A stretch of DNA of 64,000 nucleotides from Aliishimia sp039978895 (GCA_039978895.1 JBDWAL010000033.1:197371-261370); one strand, 5' to 3'; counted from the stretch's first letter, positions 26,731-35,304 are shown. Made by a program: numbers and translations. The notes: generated by a model not told the origin, from the sequence alone.

Positions 26731-27651
26731 TCAGACTTTCAAGTTCGGAATGATCTGCTTTTTGCGCGACATTATGCCGGGCAGAACAACGGTGTCGCCG
26801 CTTGCTGTGGCGCCAAAGCTCTTTTCAGCGATTGTTTTGACCATGTCGTTGGGAACAAGCAAAGTGGCTTGCTCGTTCAAAATGTCGACGACGAACAACA
26901 GAACTTGGTCTGCGCCATCTTCTTTGGCGACATCTGTCATCGCGGTCATCAAGCTGTCTTTGCGGTCCAACACCATTTGTGGCGCAGTGGTTTCCAGAAC
27001 GGAAACGCGGAATTGAGTACCGTCGACGGCGTATTCTTTGCTGTCCATGCGAAGCAGTTCGGCGTCCGAGAACGCAGAGACATCAGATTTGGCTGCGAAC
27101 ATTTCGGCCGCGTAATCCTCGATGACAAGGTCCAAGTCTTTCGCAAGCTTTTCTGCGAGTGCTTTGTCGTGATCCGTTGTCGTTGGTGAGCGGAATTCCA
27201 ACGTGTCGGACAAGATGCAAGACAACATCAGGCCTTTGATTTCGTTTGGCATTTTCTCGGCGTCGTCGCCCATCAGGTCATGCATGATTGTGGCTGTGCA
27301 CGCCAACGGACGGATGGTGATGTCAATCGGGCCTTTGGTTTCAAGACCGCCGACCAGTTTGTGGTGGTCGATGATGGCTGTGATGTCAGCGTCGTTGATC
27401 CCGGCTGGAAGTTCGGCTGGGTTGTTGGTGTCGACGATGACAACAGGTGTGTCCGCAGCAACGTCAGCAATGATTTCTGGCGTTTCAAAGCCCCAACGCG
27501 TTGCGACAAAGGCCGCTTCGGTGTTTGGCGTGCCCAGTAGGACAGCTTTGGCTGGTGTGGCTTTGACTTCGTTCAAATACCAAGCCCAGATCAGCGGAGA
27601 GCCAGTGGAATCGGTGTCGGGGGATTTGTGGCCAAAAACGAGGGTTGTCAT
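26731..27651 (-). CDS. ppaC: Manganese-dependent inorganic pyrophosphatase
   Basis: Family II pyrophosphatase, a DHH-fold enzyme hydrolysing PPi. 306 residues. FGHKSPDTDSTGS carries the first metal ligands (His, Asp, Asp), TIIDHHKLVGG is the DHH motif, and SRKKQIIPNL at the C-terminus is the substrate-binding RKKQ of the DHHA2 domain. Complete. Family II enzymes are scattered among proteobacteria, so it may have been acquired or may replace Ppa. Confidence 0.95.
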   Translation of the reverse strand: MTTLVFGHKSPDTDSTGSPLIWAWYLNEVKATPAKAVLLGTPNTEAAFVATRWGFETPEIIADVAADTPVVIVDTNNPAELPAGINDADITAIIDHHKLVGGLETKGPIDITIRPLACTATIMHDLMGDDAEKMPNEIKGLMLSCILSDTLEFRSPTTTDHDKALAEKLAKDLDLVIEDYAAEMFAAKSDVSAFSDAELLRMDSKEYAVDGTQFRVSVLETTAPQMVLDRKDSLMTAMTDVAKEDGADQVLLFVVDILNEQATLLVPNDMVKTIAEKSFGATASGDTVVLPGIMSRKKQIIPNLKV

Positions 27652-27788
27652 AACGGGCGTCCTTCAAAGGAAAACAGGGAAATTTGCGCGGCTTATAGGG
27701 GGCCACCTCTGGCTTGTCACCCCGCGCATATCGGCGCAGGGTTTTGACGCAAGTGCATATGTAGGTTATGATGATCGCATCTTAACAC

Positions 27789-27885
27789 AAGGACTCTGAC
27801 CAATGGATCAAACGGTTTAACCCCGCACACCCAAAACGACCACGCCCGTCAGAGGAGTATCCCGACAATGGACCATAAAGCCTGA
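27789..27885 (+). other. Two five-codon leader ORFs with good ribosome-binding sites
   Basis: ATG at 27803 (M-D-Q-T-V-stop) follows AAGGA by nine bases; ATG at 27868 (M-D-H-K-A-stop) follows GAGGAG by ten bases. Both precede the 60-residue gene at 27927, which has its own AAAGGGG site. Translation is not shown; the spacing is what suggests it. Confidence 0.35.
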
Positions 27886-27926
27886 ACAGATCAGCCTTAT
27901 TTTCCAACGTTTTAAAGGGGTAACAC

Positions 27927-28109
27927 ATGCCCAAGTCCAAGAAACCCAATCGCGCGCGCGCGACCAAACGTTCTGTGTCTGATACGCATCGCCACAAAGC
28001 CCTTCAAACTGGCGGATCAGAGCGTCATCGCCAGATTGGAATGCGTTCTAAACACGTGAAAAACAGCGGGAAACCGCCGCTGTTTCCGGGCCGCACAGGC
28101 GGTCGATAA
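27927..28109 (+). CDS. Small, very basic hypothetical protein
   Basis: 60 residues with about one third Lys, Arg and His (starting MPKSKKPNRARATKR), no hydrophobic segment and no motif I recognise; it resembles a nucleic-acid-binding or ribosome-associated tail in composition only. The AAAGGGG site six bases upstream and the clean stop support translation. A run of alternating C and G lies inside the reading frame at about 27947-27961. Two tiny ORFs with their own Shine-Dalgarno sequences precede it. Could be non-coding by chance. Confidence 0.5.
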   Translation: MPKSKKPNRARATKRSVSDTHRHKALQTGGSERHRQIGMRSKHVKNSGKPPLFPGRTGGR

Positions 28110-28116
28110 CGCAAAC

Positions 28117-28142
28117 GCCCTGTCTTCGCTGGAAGATGGGGC
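28117..28142. terminator. Hairpin between convergent genes
   Basis: GCCCTGTCTTC / GAAGATGGGGC pair over 11 positions (two G-T pairs) around loop GCTG. It lies between the converging 60-residue gene and the MmcQ/YjbR gene. No clear U tract on either side, so it is only a possible terminator. Confidence 0.4.
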
Positions 28143-28148
28143 GACTAC

Positions 28149-28502
28149 TTAAAGGCCTAATTCTAAACGTTTCTTTTTGGTAAGGCCGCTGATGACCATC
28201 TCATAAGATGCATGCAAATGATCCTTCAGGCTGTCGTCAGACAGGCCGGGTTGGGCATATTGCTGAATCCATTTCAAACCACGTGAGGCCATATAGGGCG
28301 CGGGGCGTAAGCCGGGCTGGTCTGACAGGATTTCGAAAGCCATCTCTGAGGCTTTGAAGGTAAACGCGTCTTCGTCTTCGGACCAACCGCTTATGGCGAA
28401 GACTTTGCCGCCAACTTTCCACACGTCAGAATTGCCCCATTGTACCACATGTGTGGTCTGGGGGAGGGATTTGCAGAAGATGTTGAATTCATCGCGGGTC
28501 AT
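28149..28502 (-). CDS. MmcQ/YjbR family protein
   Basis: 117 residues with the pattern of the CyaY-like-fold MmcQ/YjbR family: TTHVVQWGNSDVWKVGGKVFAI near the start and RPAPYMASRGLKWIQ later. The family was once called DNA-binding; its actual role is unsettled. Divergent from the DUF2161 gene with about 40 bases between the starts. Confidence 0.85.
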   Translation of the reverse strand: MTRDEFNIFCKSLPQTTHVVQWGNSDVWKVGGKVFAISGWSEDEDAFTFKASEMAFEILSDQPGLRPAPYMASRGLKWIQQYAQPGLSDDSLKDHLHASYEMVISGLTKKKRLELGL

Positions 28503-28541
28503 GGCTTGATCCTACTGCCTTGCGCGGCCTAGCGTAAGCCC

Positions 28542-29210
28542 ATGCGAGAAACTGATTTATATCCCCCCGTGAAAACCTTGTTGGAAGAGCAAGGCTATGT
28601 TGTTAAAGCAGAAATTGGCGCTGCGGACGTTGTGGCGGTGCGGGGCGGGGAGGCTCCGGTGGTGGTGGAATTGAAACTCGCGTTTTCTTTGGCGTTGTTT
28701 CATCAGGGAATTACGCGGTTGGCGGTGAGTGACGAGGTCTATTTGGCCGTCGCGCACAAACCGGGTAAGCGGTTCGCCAAGGGGTTGAAAGATAACGTAA
28801 AAATGGCGCGCAGGTTGGGGCTTGGGGTGATGGTTGTGCGCCCCGAGGACGGGTTGGTGACGGTGCATTGTGATCCGGGGCCCTATGCGCCGCGAAAAGC
28901 AAAAAAGCGCGAGGGACAGTTGTTGCGGGAGTTCGCAAAACGGTCGGGTGATCCCAATGAGGGCGGGCAGACGAGGGTCGGGTTGGTGACGGCCTACCGA
29001 CAGGATGCTTTGAAATTAGCTGTTTATTTATATGAGGTTGGCGCAAGCAAAGGCGCGGATACGAAACGCGAAACCGGCGTTGAACGGGCGACGCAGATGA
29101 TGCGGGACAACCATTATGGGTGGTTTGAGAAAGTCGAAAAAGGCATCTATGGGCTGACCGATGCGGGTGCGCAGGCGGTGCAAAATGCGGGAACTGTTTT
29201 GGGCACCTGA
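28542..29210 (+). CDS. DUF2161 family putative PD-(D/E)XK phosphodiesterase
   Basis: 222 residues. The N-terminal half has the nuclease-like core: EIGAADVVAVRGGEAPVVVELKL fits D-x(n)-ExK, with Asp and Glu-Leu-Lys in the PD-(D/E)XK places. The C-terminal half has a winged-helix-like tail ending in a 'KVEKGIYGLTDAGAQAV' segment. DUF2161 is common in Rhodobacteraceae with no known job. It does not sit in an obvious defence cluster. Confidence 0.8.
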   Translation: MRETDLYPPVKTLLEEQGYVVKAEIGAADVVAVRGGEAPVVVELKLAFSLALFHQGITRLAVSDEVYLAVAHKPGKRFAKGLKDNVKMARRLGLGVMVVRPEDGLVTVHCDPGPYAPRKAKKREGQLLREFAKRSGDPNEGGQTRVGLVTAYRQDALKLAVYLYEVGASKGADTKRETGVERATQMMRDNHYGWFEKVEKGIYGLTDAGAQAVQNAGTVLGT

Positions 29211-29618
29211 GCGCTGTTGTGGTGCTTGGATCGGGGCGTCCCTTTATTTGGCTGGGGACTCATGGATTTTGCGACTTAATGATATGTAAACACCACGTGC
29301 TGTGTTGCGTGCAGCACCGTTCGGTGGTGGTTAAAATTGCGTTTTTTGCGAAATAGGGTTCGTTGAGGTAACCAGATGGTAAGGTCGGTTAACGTCTTTT
29401 GGGCCAGTGTTGTGCTTGGGTGAGGAACTTGGCGCACCACTTGCTGGGTGCTGGGGGCTTCGTGAGAGAGCACACATTTGGACATTGCGAGCTGTTGCGC
29501 GACGCGCACAGGATTGTGAGCCACTGAAGTTGCACTTTGAGCGATGCAGCGCATGGACAGTGCAGGGCGGGTGTTGCAACACTGATGTGCAGCGCAACAA
29601 CGAAAAGATGTGTTTCCT
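29211..29618. other. 408-base region without a supported gene
   Basis: It holds nested inverted repeats at 29291-29329 (CACCAC...GTGGTG outside, TGCTG...CAGCA inside) and a T-rich run. Short reading frames on both strands lack ribosome-binding sites and family features. Confidence 0.4.
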
Positions 29619-30446
29619 ATGCGGGCTTTCCTTCTTACCAGTTTGACCATGGTTGCCTTTGCGTCGAACTCAATTCTGAACCGAGCCGCCGTGGATGCCG
29701 GTCACGCGGATCCAGCCGCTTTTGCCTTGGTGCGCGTTTTGGCGGGCGTCGTGGTTTTGTGCATAATCTTGACGTTGCGCGGCGGGAAATTAGACGTGAG
29801 GAACCCAAAGCGTTGGGGCGGAGCGGTTGCGTTGTCGGTTTATATGATTGGGTTTTCGCTGGCCTATGTCAGTCTTGATGCAGGCGTCGGTGCGTTAATC
29901 CTGTTTGGAACCGTTCAGATCGCATTGTTTGCGCATAGTGCTTGGACCGGAGAGCCCCCAAATCGCGGGCAAAACATCGGGGCGGCGATTGCTTTTGCTG
30001 GATTGTTGCTTGCGCTTTGGCCAGATCAGGATCCTGTGGGCAGCATGTCTGGGGCGTTTTTTATGTTGGCGGGCGGATTAGGCTGGGCGGCGTACACATT
30101 GGCCGGGCGCGGCGCCAAAGACCCAATTGGCGTCACTGCGTCCCACTTTTTGCTATCATTGCCGATGCTGGCCGTGTTGTTGTTGGTGCCCGATTTGGAC
30201 ATGAGCGCGACCGGATGGGCGCTGGCTATTTTGGCGGGCGGGATCACATCGGGGCTGGGATATGCCTTGTGGTATTCTGTGTTGCCGAGTTTGCCCGGCG
30301 CGCGGGCCGCCATCGTGCAATTAAGCGTTCCGGTGTTGGCAATCTTGATGGGGGCGGCGCTTTTGGGCGAACCTGTTTCGTTCAAAGTTATCGTATCAGC
30401 GGGATTGGTCTTGGGCGGTATCGGCATGGCTTTGCGGGCTGGGTGA
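29619..30446 (+). CDS. DMT-superfamily (EamA) transporter
   Basis: 275-residue inner-membrane protein with about ten hydrophobic segments arranged as two EamA repeats, with the typical AFASNSILNRAAVD start and a second repeat containing GITSGLGYALWYSVLP. Such carriers export amino acids, drugs or other metabolites; the substrate cannot be predicted. I use the ATG at 29619; a GTG three codons earlier is in frame. It converges on the NUDIX gene. Confidence 0.85.
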   Translation: MRAFLLTSLTMVAFASNSILNRAAVDAGHADPAAFALVRVLAGVVVLCIILTLRGGKLDVRNPKRWGGAVALSVYMIGFSLAYVSLDAGVGALILFGTVQIALFAHSAWTGEPPNRGQNIGAAIAFAGLLLALWPDQDPVGSMSGAFFMLAGGLGWAAYTLAGRGAKDPIGVTASHFLLSLPMLAVLLLVPDLDMSATGWALAILAGGITSGLGYALWYSVLPSLPGARAAIVQLSVPVLAILMGAALLGEPVSFKVIVSAGLVLGGIGMALRAG

Positions 30447-30456
30447 GACCCGCAGT

Positions 30457-30927
30457 TTAGCGGACAATCGGTTCCAAAGGGTCATAAAACACAGGCGCAT
30501 CTTGGGGACCAAACGCGATATCAATCAAGCTATCAGGTTTGACATTCAGGCCGCGCATTTCGTCCTTGGTGACCCAGATACGGTCCGTGACAATCGCCTC
30601 TGGGTCTTTCCATGCAGGGTCAATTTCGCCGGCGGTAATCTGGGCCCAAAAGTAGATATCAACCTGATGGAAGTCGCGATCTGGGTCGTGAAATTCGTTC
30701 ACCAAGCAAATCTGGCCAACGGATATTCGCAGCCCGGTTTCTTCGTGAAGTTCGCGGGCAAGATTATCCGGGAGAGCCGCATGAGAGTCAGCGCCGCCAC
30801 CCGGAGCACACAGCAAGTCGCTTTTGCCATCAGGCCAAGCATTCACCAGCAAAAGGCGGTCATCTTGAACAATAACGGCCCGCACAGCGAGCCGAATAGG
30901 GCGATGAGAAAGTGACGCAGCAGTCAT
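30457..30927 (-). CDS. NUDIX hydrolase with altered Nudix box
   Basis: 156 residues of NUDIX fold. The core RELHEETGL is intact, but in the consensus G-x5-E-x7-REUxEExGU the first Glu is Ala (GGGADSHAALPDNLARELHEE). The metal-binding EE pair is kept, so nucleotide-diphosphate hydrolysis is still plausible. The strand order and LVNEFHDPDRDFHQVDIYF resemble ADP-ribose or mRNA-cap-type branches, without allowing a substrate call. Divergent from the lipase-like gene 40 bases away. Confidence 0.82.
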   Translation of the reverse strand: MTAASLSHRPIRLAVRAVIVQDDRLLLVNAWPDGKSDLLCAPGGGADSHAALPDNLARELHEETGLRISVGQICLVNEFHDPDRDFHQVDIYFWAQITAGEIDPAWKDPEAIVTDRIWVTKDEMRGLNVKPDSLIDIAFGPQDAPVFYDPLEPIVR

Positions 30928-30967
30928 ACTGTTTTTTAATCGAACAAGAGGTATTATATCAACGACA

Positions 30968-31744
30968 ATGCTGAGATTATTCTTCTTTCTGACCCTTTCG
31001 ATGGTCCTGCCAGCAACAGCCTTTGCACAAGAACGCTGCGCGGTGCTGTTGCATGGATTGGCGCGTTCGCAGACCAGCTTTGTGTTAATGCAAGAAGCTC
31101 TTGAAGCGAAAGGATGGCGCGTCGTGCGACCCGGCTATCCGTCGAGGCAAGCACCAATTTCAGAACTGATGGAGCAAACACTGCCCAAAGCCGTGGCCGA
31201 CTGCGGCACAGCGCGCGTCGACTTTGTCACCCATTCGATGGGGGGCATTTTATTGCGCGTATGGGCCGGGGCGAAAGGCAATCCGCAAATCGGTCGTGTC
31301 GTGATGTTAGGGCCACCCAATCAAGGATCTGAAATCGTTGAGGAACTGCGCGAACACCCCGCCTTTGACTGGATCAACGGACCCGCCGGATTACAGCTTG
31401 GGACCGGGGAAGGCAGCCTGCCGCGCAGCCTGCCGCCCGTGCCATTTGAGTTGGGCGTCATCGCGGGCGATCAATCCTTGAACCCTGCGTTTTCATCAAT
31501 CTTGCCGGGGGCAGATGACGGCAAAGTCGCCGTCTATTCGACCAAAGTTATCGGCATGAACGATCACATGATCTTGCCCGTGACCCACACGTTTATGATG
31601 AACAACTCGCGCGTCATCGCACAAACCGTCGAATTTTTGGTAACAGGGCAATTTGATCGCACAATGGGCTGGATGGATTCCGTATTAGAGAATATCGGCT
31701 GCCCAGGTGGTGGCTGTGTAGGACTAACATTGGATGAACGTTGA
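30968..31744 (+). CDS. Exported alpha/beta hydrolase, lipase/PGAP1-like
   Basis: 258 residues with a signal peptide (1-20, ending ATAFAQ). ERCAVLLHGLARS is the oxyanion strand-turn, and the nucleophile elbow is THSMGG at ~93-98. The overall shape resembles bacterial triacylglycerol-lipase or PGAP1-like proteins. Asp in PGADDGKV and His in NDHMILPVTHTFMM are likely partners in the triad. The 3' end overlaps phnM by 11 bases. Confidence 0.82.
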   Translation: MLRLFFFLTLSMVLPATAFAQERCAVLLHGLARSQTSFVLMQEALEAKGWRVVRPGYPSRQAPISELMEQTLPKAVADCGTARVDFVTHSMGGILLRVWAGAKGNPQIGRVVMLGPPNQGSEIVEELREHPAFDWINGPAGLQLGTGEGSLPRSLPPVPFELGVIAGDQSLNPAFSSILPGADDGKVAVYSTKVIGMNDHMILPVTHTFMMNNSRVIAQTVEFLVTGQFDRTMGWMDSVLENIGCPGGGCVGLTLDER

Positions 31745-32846
31745 ATTTGTGGGCGCGGATGTGCTTGGTGAGGTCGGGTTTGAAAACCGGCCATTGGCGA
31801 TCGTTGACGGCATTTTGCGCGATGATTTTTCGGGCAAACAAGTTGATCTGAGCGGATTTAAAATACTGCCGGGACTAATTGATGTGCACGGGGACGGATT
31901 TGAACGTCATGTGGCCCCACGTCGGGGCGCGATGAAGGATGTATCTGCGGGGATACGCGCGGCCGAAGCGGAGATGGCGGCCAACGGGATCACAACCGGG
32001 GTACTGGCGCAATTCATCTCTTGGGAGGGCGGTTTGCGCGGGGAAGCCTTTGCCACGCAAGTTTTTGACGTGCTGAGTGACATTCAGACGATCACCGATC
32101 TTCGGCCGCAACTTCGCTTTGAGACCCATCAGCTTGATATGTATGAGGCGTTGCCGGATCGTTTGGCAGCGTGGGGTGTCGCGTATGTCGTATTTAACGA
32201 CCACCTTCCGCATGACCGATTGGCCGCTGGCAAAACGCCAAAGCGCAACACAGCGGAGGCGCTGCGGGCGGGGCGAAACCCGGAAAAGCACCTCGCGTTT
32301 GTCCAAAGTTTGCACGCGCGCACGGATGAGGTTCCCGCAGCTTTGGCCGCTCTTAGCGAAAAATTGGCCGCACAAGGGGTGAAGCTGGGCAGTCATGACG
32401 ACAACACGGCGGCGCAACGTGCAGCTTGGGTCGAAATGGGCGTCGAAATCGCGGAATTTCCCGAAACTTTGGAGGCCGCAGAGGCGCCGGGACAGGTTAT
32501 TTTGGGCAGTCCCAATCTGGTGCGCGGCGGCTCGCACAAGGGGAATGTATCTGCGTTAGACGTTGTTTTGATGGGCAATTGTGACGCGCTGGCCTCGGAT
32601 TACCATTACCCAAGTCTGCGCCGCGCGGCGTTATTCTTGGCCAAAACGATTGGGATCAAGCCCGCTTGGGATTTGGTGTCCAGCGGGCCTGCACGAATTT
32701 TGGGGTTGAACGACCGGGGCCGTTTGGACGCCGGATTGCGGGCTGACGTGGTCATTTTGAACGCGCAAGACCGCGTTGCGGCCACGATCAGCGCTGGGCG
32801 CGTCAGCTATATGAGCGGCGAGATCGTGGACCGTTTGCTTGCCTAG
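31734..32846 (+). CDS. phnM: Alpha-D-ribose 1-methylphosphonate 5-triphosphate diphosphatase family (lone PhnM)
   Basis: 370-residue amidohydrolase-fold protein. The metal-binding motif DVHGDGFERH is at ~45-54, and SHDDNT and SDYHYPSL supply later ligands, all typical of PhnM, which removes PPi from an intermediate of the carbon-phosphorus lyase route. No other phn genes lie in this window; the gene overlaps an unrelated lipase-like gene and converges on purK. It may complete a pathway encoded elsewhere or have drifted to another substrate. Confidence 0.85.
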   Translation: MNVEFVGADVLGEVGFENRPLAIVDGILRDDFSGKQVDLSGFKILPGLIDVHGDGFERHVAPRRGAMKDVSAGIRAAEAEMAANGITTGVLAQFISWEGGLRGEAFATQVFDVLSDIQTITDLRPQLRFETHQLDMYEALPDRLAAWGVAYVVFNDHLPHDRLAAGKTPKRNTAEALRAGRNPEKHLAFVQSLHARTDEVPAALAALSEKLAAQGVKLGSHDDNTAAQRAAWVEMGVEIAEFPETLEAAEAPGQVILGSPNLVRGGSHKGNVSALDVVLMGNCDALASDYHYPSLRRAALFLAKTIGIKPAWDLVSSGPARILGLNDRGRLDAGLRADVVILNAQDRVAATISAGRVSYMSGEIVDRLLA

Positions 32847-33922
32847 GGTTTAGGTGAGGCGGGCGGAACAATCCGATTGATGTGTCCCATTTTGCGACCC
32901 GGTTTTGCATCCGCCTTGCCATAAAGGTGGATGGCGGTGTTGGGGGCTTTGGCATCAATTGTGTGGATGTCGTCGCCAATCAAGTTCAGCATTTCAACAT
33001 CTGCGTAACGCGTGCCATCGCCAAGGGGCAGGCCGGTAATGGCGCGGATGTGCTGTTCAAACTGATCAACCGTGCAGCCATTTTGGGTCCAATGACCCGA
33101 ATTGTGCACACGGGGCGCGATTTCATTCACGATCAGACCTTTGGGGGTGACAAAAAGTTCCACGCCCATCACGCCGACATAATCGAGGGCATTCAGGATT
33201 TTGGCAGCAAGCAGCACCGCATCTGTGCGATGAGAGCGGCTTAGGCGGGCAGGGACGGTTGTCGTGTGCAAAATGCCGTCTTTGTGGACGTTTTCACCGG
33301 GATCAAAGCACGACACGGCGCCGTCTAGGCCGCGCGCTGCGATGACGGACACTTCGTGGGTGAAATCGATGAAGCCCTCAAGGATTGCGGGGGCGTCTTT
33401 CATGGAGGCGAGCGCTTCGTCTGCGTCTTGTGGTGTTTTGAGGCGTGCTTGCCCCTTCCCATCATAGCCAAAACGGCGCGTTTTCAGAATGGCGGGGGCG
33501 CCAATCGTGTCGAGTGCTGCGCGCATCGCATCCGCGTCGGGAATGTCGGCATAAGGGGCAGTGGCAAGGCCAAGCTCTTGCAAAAACGCCTTTTCAGTCA
33601 CGCGATCTTGGGACACCCGCAGGGCTTCGCGACCCGGACGGATCGGGCGCAACGCTTCGAGGACATCCAGCGCCCCTGTGGGGATATTTTCGAATTCATA
33701 GGTGATCACGTCGACCGTTTGCGCAAAGGCGGTCAGAGCGGCTGTGTCTGTGTATTCCGCTGTGGTCACACGCGCCGCGACATCGCCCGCAGGCGGGGTC
33801 GAGCCGGGTTCAAAGATGTGACACTGATAGCCCAAACGGGCCGCCGCGACCGACAGCATCCGGCCCAGTTGTCCACCGCCCAAAATGCCAATTGTGCTAC
33901 CAAAAGGAAGAGCTTCAGTCAT
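32843..33922 (-). CDS. purK: N5-carboxyaminoimidazole ribonucleotide synthetase
   Basis: ATP-grasp enzyme of purine synthesis, carboxylating AIR to N5-CAIR. 359 residues. GILGGGQLGRML is the N-terminal dinucleotide-like loop, FGYDGKGQ lies in the ATP-grasp fold and EIAPRVHNSGHWTQ is the PurK signature. The ATG at 33922 lies within the last codons of purE (8-base overlap); the longer open frame is purE in another phase. Confidence 0.95.
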   Translation of the reverse strand: MTEALPFGSTIGILGGGQLGRMLSVAAARLGYQCHIFEPGSTPPAGDVAARVTTAEYTDTAALTAFAQTVDVITYEFENIPTGALDVLEALRPIRPGREALRVSQDRVTEKAFLQELGLATAPYADIPDADAMRAALDTIGAPAILKTRRFGYDGKGQARLKTPQDADEALASMKDAPAILEGFIDFTHEVSVIAARGLDGAVSCFDPGENVHKDGILHTTTVPARLSRSHRTDAVLLAAKILNALDYVGVMGVELFVTPKGLIVNEIAPRVHNSGHWTQNGCTVDQFEQHIRAITGLPLGDGTRYADVEMLNLIGDDIHTIDAKAPNTAIHLYGKADAKPGRKMGHINRIVPPASPKP

Positions 33923-34403
33923 CGCTTGGCTCCTGTGGGATCGACGCGGAGAGATCTTCGCGCCATGTGTCCAAACGAGCCGCAAGATCTGCATCCTGAA
34001 GCGCCAAAATTCCTGCCGCCATCAAGCCCGCATTCGCAGCACCCGCAGACCCAATCGCCATCGTTGCGACCGGGAAACCTTTGGGCATCTGCACAATAGA
34101 ATAAAGCGAATCAACACCAGATAAGGCGCGTGTCTGAACCGGAACACCAATCACCGGGATGCGGGTTTTGGAGGCCATCATGCCGGGCAAATGTGCCGCC
34201 CCGCCAGCGCCCGCGATAATCGCCTGCAAACCCCGGGTCACAGCCGTTTTGCCATAATCCCAAAGCCTGTCGGGCGTGCGGTGGGCCGAGACAATCTTAG
34301 CCTCATAGGCGATGCCAAGCGCATCCAGAATATCAGCAGCTTCTTTCATCGTGGGCCAGTCGGATTGCGACCCCATGATAATACCAACAGGAGGGAGAGA
34401 CAT
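33915..34403 (-). CDS. purE: N5-carboxyaminoimidazole ribonucleotide mutase
   Basis: Class I PurE, 162 residues, interconverting N5-CAIR and CAIR. VGIIMGSQSDWPTM at the N-terminus, VSAHRTPDRLWDY (catalytic His) and GAGGAAHLPGM are the family motifs. The ATG at 34403 follows a GC-poor leader with no strong ribosome-binding site; a TTG two codons upstream is possible. Forms the purEK pair. Confidence 0.96.
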   Translation of the reverse strand: MSLPPVGIIMGSQSDWPTMKEAADILDALGIAYEAKIVSAHRTPDRLWDYGKTAVTRGLQAIIAGAGGAAHLPGMMASKTRIPVIGVPVQTRALSGVDSLYSIVQMPKGFPVATMAIGSAGAANAGLMAAGILALQDADLAARLDTWREDLSASIPQEPSDD

Positions 34404-34478
34404 AGGCAAGCCTTTGCGCGGGAAATTAAGAAAGCGCGACTATAGCCATATCGGCCCCTTAGGCAATCAATGACCGGC

Positions 34479-34703
34479 TTAGGCGATAATGTCTGGCGTC
34501 AAACGGTCTTCAATCTGCGAAATGCGGTCTTTTAGCTGCAGTTTTTTCTTTTTGAGACGTTGAATCATCAGCTGATCCGCCGTGCGGGTATCCTGCAGCA
34601 CACGGATCGCTTCATCGAGGTCGCTGTGTTCTTGACGAAATACATCAAGTTCTACACGCAAAACGTCATCCGTTTTCATCGAAAGGTCAGACAATGCGTT
34701 CAT
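34479..34703 (-). CDS. YdcH/DUF465 family protein
   Basis: 74 residues, strongly helical and charged, ending MIQRLKKKKLQLKDRISQIE, the typical YdcH/DUF465 C-terminus. A long open frame extends far upstream but only the region from the ATG at 34703 (or 34715) matches family length, and AGGAA lies 13-17 bases before 34703. Its 5' end faces the heat-shock gene, so the intergenic DNA serves both. Function unknown. Confidence 0.75.
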   Translation of the reverse strand: MNALSDLSMKTDDVLRVELDVFRQEHSDLDEAIRVLQDTRTADQLMIQRLKKKKLQLKDRISQIEDRLTPDIIA

Positions 34704-34769
34704 GTTGGGAATCATTTCCTCGATAGGTTGAACAACCATCATACCGAGAGAAGTGCATTCGGCAAAGGA

Positions 34770-34798
34770 CTTGTCGCGGGGTTCGTTAATCCCCATAT
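34770..34798 (+). promoter_or_regulatory. RpoH (sigma32)-like promoter for the Hsp20 gene
   Basis: CTTGTC at 34770-34775, a 15-base spacer, then CCCCATAT at 34791-34798, close to the heat-shock consensus CTTGAA-N13-17-CCCCATNT. It sits about 65 bases before the Hsp20 start codon. Confidence 0.75.
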
Positions 34799-34865
34799 TA
34801 TTTTTACAGCGTCGCCTGAATGGGGCGCTCCATAGATGTCGCTTGCCACAAAGGACATGTTCGAG

Positions 34866-35300
34866 ATGACAAAGATGACCCTTGCGTCTTACCCGCATAT
34901 GCTCGGGTTTGAGCAGTTAGAGCAGCTGCTGGAACGCACCGCAAAAGGCTCGGATGGCTATCCGCCATTTAATATTGAGCAAACGTCTGACCATTCCTAT
35001 CGCATCACGCTTGCGGTCGCAGGTTTTGGCGAAAATGATCTGTCGATCACCGTGGAAGACCGGCAACTTGTAATCCGGGGACGCCAAGTCGATGACAGCG
35101 ACGGTCGCGTCTTCCTACATCGCGGCATTGCAGCACGCCAATTCCAACGCAGCTTCGTGCTTGCGGAAGGCGTCGACGTCGGTGAAGCGGAAATGGAGAA
35201 CGGGCTATTGCACGTCGATCTCACCCGCGCGCCTGCGGAAACCGTGGTGCAAACGATACCAATCAACTCGGGAAAAACCCGGTCAAGCAAGGAAGGATAA
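34866..35300 (+). CDS. Hsp20 small heat-shock protein
   Basis: 144-residue alpha-crystallin-domain chaperone that holds unfolding proteins. The domain runs ~32-125, with YRITLAVAGFGENDLSITVEDRQLVIRG in the core strands and a C-terminal IPI-like motif (TIPINS, residue ~132) used for oligomer assembly. The ATG at 34866 has AAAGGA nine bases upstream; an ATG ten codons earlier is less likely. Followed four bases later by the DUF1150 gene, the common Rhodobacteraceae pair, under an RpoH-like promoter. Confidence 0.92.
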   Translation: MTKMTLASYPHMLGFEQLEQLLERTAKGSDGYPPFNIEQTSDHSYRITLAVAGFGENDLSITVEDRQLVIRGRQVDDSDGRVFLHRGIAARQFQRSFVLAEGVDVGEAEMENGLLHVDLTRAPAETVVQTIPINSGKTRSSKEG

Positions 35301-35304
35301 GACA

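Noticed and set aside
27947..27961. Alternating C/G run in the small basic gene as a Z-DNA or slippage element
   Set aside because: Short and explained by Arg codons.
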